Source of the DNA: Ardenticatenaceae bacterium
GTDB taxonomy: Bacteria; Chloroflexota; Anaerolineae; Promineifilales; Promineifilaceae
Length of the DNA stretch: 64,000 nucleotides
Assembly: GCA_020634315.1 (NCBI GenBank)
Contig: JACKBV010000019.1
Location: 1 to 64,000, forward strand
Direction: 5' to 3'
Shown here: positions 61,492 through 64,000 of the stretch, piece by piece
Position numbering within the stretch: the stretch's first letter is position 1
Layout of the letters: the number at the start of each line of letters is the position of its first letter
Translations under genes and position numbers: made by a program
The notes under the pieces: generated by a model
What the model was told of the DNA's origin: nothing
The model's database searches: none
The model's input: the letters and a program-made list of their open reading frames with translations, nothing else

Positions 61492-62466
61492 ATGCCAAGA
61501 GCATTGATAACTGGCATCACCGGTCAGGATGGTTCATATCTGGCTGAGCTGCTGCTGCAAAAAGGCTACGAAGTAATCGGCATGGTGCGCCGTACCAGCA
61601 CCATTAATTTCCATCGCCTTGCCCATATTCAAAACAAATTGACTATTGTTCCCGGTGACCTGCTTGATCAGGTGTCACTGATCCATTTGCTCGAAGAGCA
61701 TCGCCCGGAGGAAGTTTATAATTTGGCGGCGCAATCCTTTGTGCAAACTTCTTGGAGCCAGCCTGTTTTTACCGGCGAAGTGACAGCCCTCGGCGTTACG
61801 CGCTTGCTAGACGCCATTCGCCTGGTAGACCCGCAAATTCGCTTTTACCAGGCCAGTTCCAGTGAAATGTTTGGCAAGGTTGTTGAAGTTCCGCAAACAG
61901 AGACCACGCCCTTTTACCCGCGCAGTCCGTATGGTGTTGCGAAGGTGTACGGTCACTGGATTACCGTGAACTATCGCGAAAGTTACAATTTGCATGCCAC
62001 GTCGGGCATTTTGTTTAACCATGAATCGCCACGACGCGGTATTGAGTTTGTCACGCGCAAAATTACCTATCATGTAGCGAAAATCAAGCTTGGTTTGGCT
62101 CAGGAATTACGCCTGGGCAACCTGGATGCACGCCGTGATTGGGGCTTTGCTGGGGATTATGTGAAAGCGATGTGGTTGATGTTGCAGCGTGACACGCCGG
62201 AAGATTATGTGATTGCCACTGGCGAAACCCATTCTGTTGAAGACTTTTTGAATGAGGCTTTTGGCTATGTCAATCTGGATTGGCATGATTATGTGGTGCA
62301 AGACCCGCGCTTTATGCGGCCGGCCGAAGTAGATTTGCTGGTGGGTGATCCGGGTAAAGCTGGTAAAGATTTGGGTTGGGAGCCGGATGTGAGCTTTAAG
62401 CAACTGGTTCACATGATGATTGATGCTGATATGGAATTGATTAAGCGCGGCGAAAAGCCGATGTAG
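61492..62466 (+). CDS. gmd: GDP-mannose 4,6-dehydratase
   Basis: Converts GDP-mannose to GDP-4-keto-6-deoxymannose, the precursor of GDP-rhamnose and GDP-fucose. TGITGQDGSYLAELLL at the N-terminus, NLAAQSFVQTSW, SSSEMFGKV, SPYGVAKVYGHW (Y-x3-K) and NHESPRRGIEFVTRKI are all diagnostic. The length of 324 is normal. The ribosome site GAGGAAG fits. No palindromes in its 975 bp. The fucose/rhamnose reductase is not in the window. Confidence 0.95.
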   Translation: MPRALITGITGQDGSYLAELLLQKGYEVIGMVRRTSTINFHRLAHIQNKLTIVPGDLLDQVSLIHLLEEHRPEEVYNLAAQSFVQTSWSQPVFTGEVTALGVTRLLDAIRLVDPQIRFYQASSSEMFGKVVEVPQTETTPFYPRSPYGVAKVYGHWITVNYRESYNLHATSGILFNHESPRRGIEFVTRKITYHVAKIKLGLAQELRLGNLDARRDWGFAGDYVKAMWLMLQRDTPEDYVIATGETHSVEDFLNEAFGYVNLDWHDYVVQDPRFMRPAEVDLLVGDPGKAGKDLGWEPDVSFKQLVHMMIDADMELIKRGEKPM

Positions 62467-62478
62467 GCAACGAGGATC

Positions 62479-62493
62479 AATCTCCGAGAGATT
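62479..62493 (+). repeat. Small palindromic hairpin after gmd
   Basis: AATCTC CGA GAGATT. Similar in form to AACCTCTTCCAGAGGTT at 22135 and to AACCTTCGGAAGGTT at 22045, with ATC flanks, suggesting a loose family. Confidence 0.35.
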
Positions 62494-62554
62494 ATCATCA
62501 AGACACCCATCTCGTGGAGCAAACCTGCGGGAAAGTATTTTCAGGAGAGGCGAT

Positions 62555-63970
62555 ATGCAGATTAAATTTGGCACAGATGGTTGGCGTGCACGGATTGCTG
62601 ATGATTATACGTTTGATAATGTGCGGCGCGTGGCGCAGGGGTTTGTGAACTATTTGCAGCAAGCAGGCCTGGCACAGCAAGGTGTGGTCATTGGGCATGA
62701 TAAGCGTTTTCAGGCGGAGCATTTTGCGGCGGCGGCGGCAGAAGTGCTGGCGGCAAATGGCGTGAAAGTGTGGCTGACCAATGGGCCAACGCCGACTCCG
62801 GCCATTTCTTATGCGGTGGTGCATCAGGGTGCGGGCGGTGGTATCAATATTACTGCCAGCCATAATCCGCCAACGGATTGTGGTTTCAAGGTGCGTGACC
62901 CACAAGGGGGCGCGATTCCTCCGGCTGAGTTGAAGAAGATTGAGGCGGTAATCCCGGAATTGGCCGGGGTGAAGCGGATGAAATTTGACGATGCTGTCAG
63001 TGATGGGCTGATTGAGTTGTTTGATATTGGGCCTGCTTACACGACACGTCTGGAGAGCCTGGTTGATTTGCAGCCGATTAAGGATGCAGGGTTGACGGTG
63101 TTGGTGGATGCGATGTGGGGTAATGGCGCGGGCTGGTTCCCACGTCTGTTGGCCGGAGGGAAAACGGCCGTTCACGAAGTCCACAATGTGCGTAACCCAG
63201 CTTTCCCGTACATGACACGCCCGGAACCAATTCCGCCCAATGTTGATCATGGTTTGAGCTTTGTGCAGCAGGTTGGCGCAGACGTAGCCATTATCAATGA
63301 TGGCGATGCGGATCGGTTGGGCGTGGGGGATGAAAACGGCCGTTTCATCGACCAACTGCGCGTATATGGCCTGCTTGGCTACTACTTCCTGGAACTACGC
63401 GGCGAACGTGGCCCCATTGTCAAAACAATCTCAACCACAAAGATGTTGAACAAGCTGGGTAAGCTGTACGACGTACCCGTGTATGAAACGGGCGTCGGCT
63501 TCAAGTACATTGCGCCGAAGATGATGGAAGTTGAGGCTATGATTGGCGGTGAAGAAAGCGGTGGCTATGCTTTTCGCCAGCATGTGCCAGAGCGCGATGG
63601 CATTTTAGCCGGGTTGTTTATGCTGGATATGATGGTGCGCACCGGCAAGAAGCCGTCGCAGCTTCTTGAAACCTTGTTTGAGAAGGTGGGCGCACATTAT
63701 TATGACCGCATTGATTCTTATTTTGAGAATGAACGCAAGCCGGAAATTCTGGCAAATGTGGCGAATGCACGGCCGCAAACAATTGGCGGACTCAAGGTGA
63801 CAGATATTGTGACGGTTGATGGACACCAATTCCTTATGGAAGATGGCGGTTGGCTGCTGGTGCGGTTTAGCGGCACAGAGCCGGTGATTCGTGTCTACTG
63901 CGAAACCACCCATGAAGACCGTGTGCAGGATATTTTGCAGGATGGGATGCGGCTTGCCGGATTGCGCTAG
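62555..63970 (+). CDS. Phosphohexomutase (phosphoglucomutase/phosphomannomutase family)
   Basis: Interconverts hexose 1- and 6-phosphates through a phosphoserine. N-terminal FGTDGWRARI, TASHNPPTDCGFK with the active-site Ser, NDGDADRLGVGDENG metal loop, GGEESGGYAF sugar loop, and RFSGTEPVIRVY phosphate loop. The 471-residue length is normal. The position directly after GDP-mannose dehydratase suggests phosphomannomutase activity supplying mannose 1-phosphate. Glucose specificity is not excluded. Confidence 0.92.
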   Translation: MQIKFGTDGWRARIADDYTFDNVRRVAQGFVNYLQQAGLAQQGVVIGHDKRFQAEHFAAAAAEVLAANGVKVWLTNGPTPTPAISYAVVHQGAGGGINITASHNPPTDCGFKVRDPQGGAIPPAELKKIEAVIPELAGVKRMKFDDAVSDGLIELFDIGPAYTTRLESLVDLQPIKDAGLTVLVDAMWGNGAGWFPRLLAGGKTAVHEVHNVRNPAFPYMTRPEPIPPNVDHGLSFVQQVGADVAIINDGDADRLGVGDENGRFIDQLRVYGLLGYYFLELRGERGPIVKTISTTKMLNKLGKLYDVPVYETGVGFKYIAPKMMEVEAMIGGEESGGYAFRQHVPERDGILAGLFMLDMMVRTGKKPSQLLETLFEKVGAHYYDRIDSYFENERKPEILANVANARPQTIGGLKVTDIVTVDGHQFLMEDGGWLLVRFSGTEPVIRVYCETTHEDRVQDILQDGMRLAGLR

Positions 63971-64000
63971 TCTGTCGTTTGTGATACTTGCGAAATGGGA

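Noticed and set aside
1..64000. AACGGCCGTT copies as transposon ends or insertion footprints
   Set aside because: No target duplications or internal sequence accompany the copies, and they are in frame-neutral positions within conserved domains.

Overview
The window looks like one contiguous chromosomal segment of a free-living bacterium, most likely a member of the Chloroflexota (Anaerolineae/Ardenticatenia-like). This rests on gene content and style, not on a marker-gene comparison: isopentenyl phosphate kinase beside otherwise bacterial housekeeping genes, many Thr/Pro-rich envelope lipoproteins, a Ser/Thr kinase fused to an ATPase, L,D-transpeptidase and YfhO-like membrane proteins. No rRNA, tRNA, CRISPR array, prophage or insertion sequence was recognised.

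Layout. 0-10.6 kb: housekeeping genes (M3 oligopeptidase, isopentenyl phosphate kinase, OsmC, a LysM protein, a metallo-beta-lactamase-fold hydrolase, a MATE-like transporter, threonine dehydrogenase-like SDR, ABC-F ATPase). 10.6-20.8 kb: an aromatic amino acid supra-operon, aroH-aroF-tyrA-aroA-aroE-aroC-aroKB (fused), then two SPFH genes and aroQ. Together these cover DAHP synthase to chorismate and on to arogenate/tyrosine. Its 5' end carries a Phe/Tyr/Trp-rich leader peptide and an 11-bp intrinsic terminator that can be disrupted by an 8-nt complementary segment of the leader, a complete-looking transcription attenuator. 20.9-31.4 kb: envelope and lipoprotein genes, including a three-gene unit (HExxH peptidase, family-5 substrate-binding protein, TPR protein), plus a YchF-type GTPase. 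31.5-36.8 kb: two overlapping genes, an ATPase-Ser/Thr-kinase fusion and a large membrane-anchored ATPase, which look like a signalling pair. 36.8-42.8 kb (minus strand): ECF sigma factor, FtsH, enoyl-CoA hydratase, AAC(3)-fold enzyme and biotin carboxylase. 43-51.6 kb: cell-wall enzymes, PurA, a CrtI-like oxidoreductase, a polytopic membrane protein and a NOL1/NOP2/Sun RNA methyltransferase. 51.7-64 kb: a glycosylation region with glycosyltransferases, a radical SAM enzyme, YfhO, a sugar aminotransferase, nucleotide-sugar epimerases, GDP-mannose dehydratase and a phosphohexomutase.

The strongest global signal is a highly iterated palindrome, AACGGCCGTT. By hand I counted about 100 copies of its core ACGGCCGT and about 60 of the full 10-mer, nearly all inside genes, in all three reading frames and on genes of both orientations. 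It resembles the cyanobacterial HIP1 phenomenon but has a different sequence. The distribution is uneven: some genes (the SPFH pair, GDP-mannose dehydratase, radical SAM enzyme, ECF sigma factor) have none.

All functions are read from motifs and remembered family features; nothing was searched against a database.
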